Positions 63,970 through 64,000 of a DNA stretch of 64,000 nucleotides are shown in pieces. The translations under genes and the position numbers were made by a program. Below the pieces are notes generated by a model. The model worked only from the letters and a program-made list of their open reading frames with translations. It was not told the DNA's origin and did no database searches. How positions within the stretch are numbered: the stretch's first letter is position 1; the number at the start of each line of letters is the position of its first letter. Source of the stretch: Lates calcarifer (lineage: Eukaryota > Chordata > Actinopteri > Centropomidae); NCBI RefSeq assembly GCF_001640805.2, contig NC_066854.1:10411775-10475774 (forward strand), given 5' to 3'.

Positions 63970-64000
63970 CTGGGGGATCAAAATGCAGTCAGACATAAAC

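Overview
The window reads as teleost (ray-finned fish) genomic DNA. It has long intron-rich genes with GT/AG splice sites, GT, TA and TCC microsatellites, degraded Tc1- and hAT-type transposons, and a cluster of fish-specific NLR immune receptors (FISNA-NACHT-LRR-PRY/SPRY). I reconstructed gene models exon by exon, requiring splice phases to match; protein names come from remembered family sequences, not a database search.

Layout. (1) About 1-19.1 kb, plus strand: the 3' two thirds of nbeal1, 34 coding exons giving about 1,742 residues of the BEACH protein neurobeachin-like 1, with PH-BEACH and WD40 parts and a long 3' UTR. The 5' end lies left of the window. (2) 19.3-23.7 kb, minus strand: a small secreted C-type-lectin-like gene whose large central exon is a coding minisatellite of 19 units of 42 bp. 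(3) 25.4-30.3 kb, plus strand: fdx1 (adrenodoxin-type mitochondrial ferredoxin), four exons, with a dead Tc1-like transposon in intron 1. (4) 30.3-34.7 kb: repeat-rich spacer with a perfect 38-bp palindrome, one arm of a ~0.73-kb inverted repeat and the 5' end of a hAT-like element. (5) 34.7-56 kb, plus strand: three tandem NLRC3-like genes (NLR-1, NLR-2, NLR-3). Their FISNA-NACHT exons are almost identical over ~1.25 kb while introns, N-termini and LRR exons differ. The inverted repeat arms lie on either side of NLR-1. (6) 57.85-59.75 kb, plus strand: an unrecognised acidic four-exon gene with three 26-residue repeats resembling SUMO-interacting motifs. (7) 62-64 kb, minus strand: the 3' seven coding exons of stradb, the STRAD-beta pseudokinase gene.

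nbeal1 and stradb have human counterparts in the same 2q33 neighbourhood, so the window looks like an old syntenic block into which a lectin gene, fdx1 and an NLR island have come.

A recurring oddity: at least eleven coding exons or repeats carry a single extra base, including two in nbeal1, one of them inside a highly conserved BEACH motif. I see almost no matching one-base losses. This looks more like an insertion-type assembly error than real gene death, so calls of broken genes here (NLR-1, NLR-2, the lectin) should be treated with caution. NLR-3 has additional damage and is the best pseudogene candidate.
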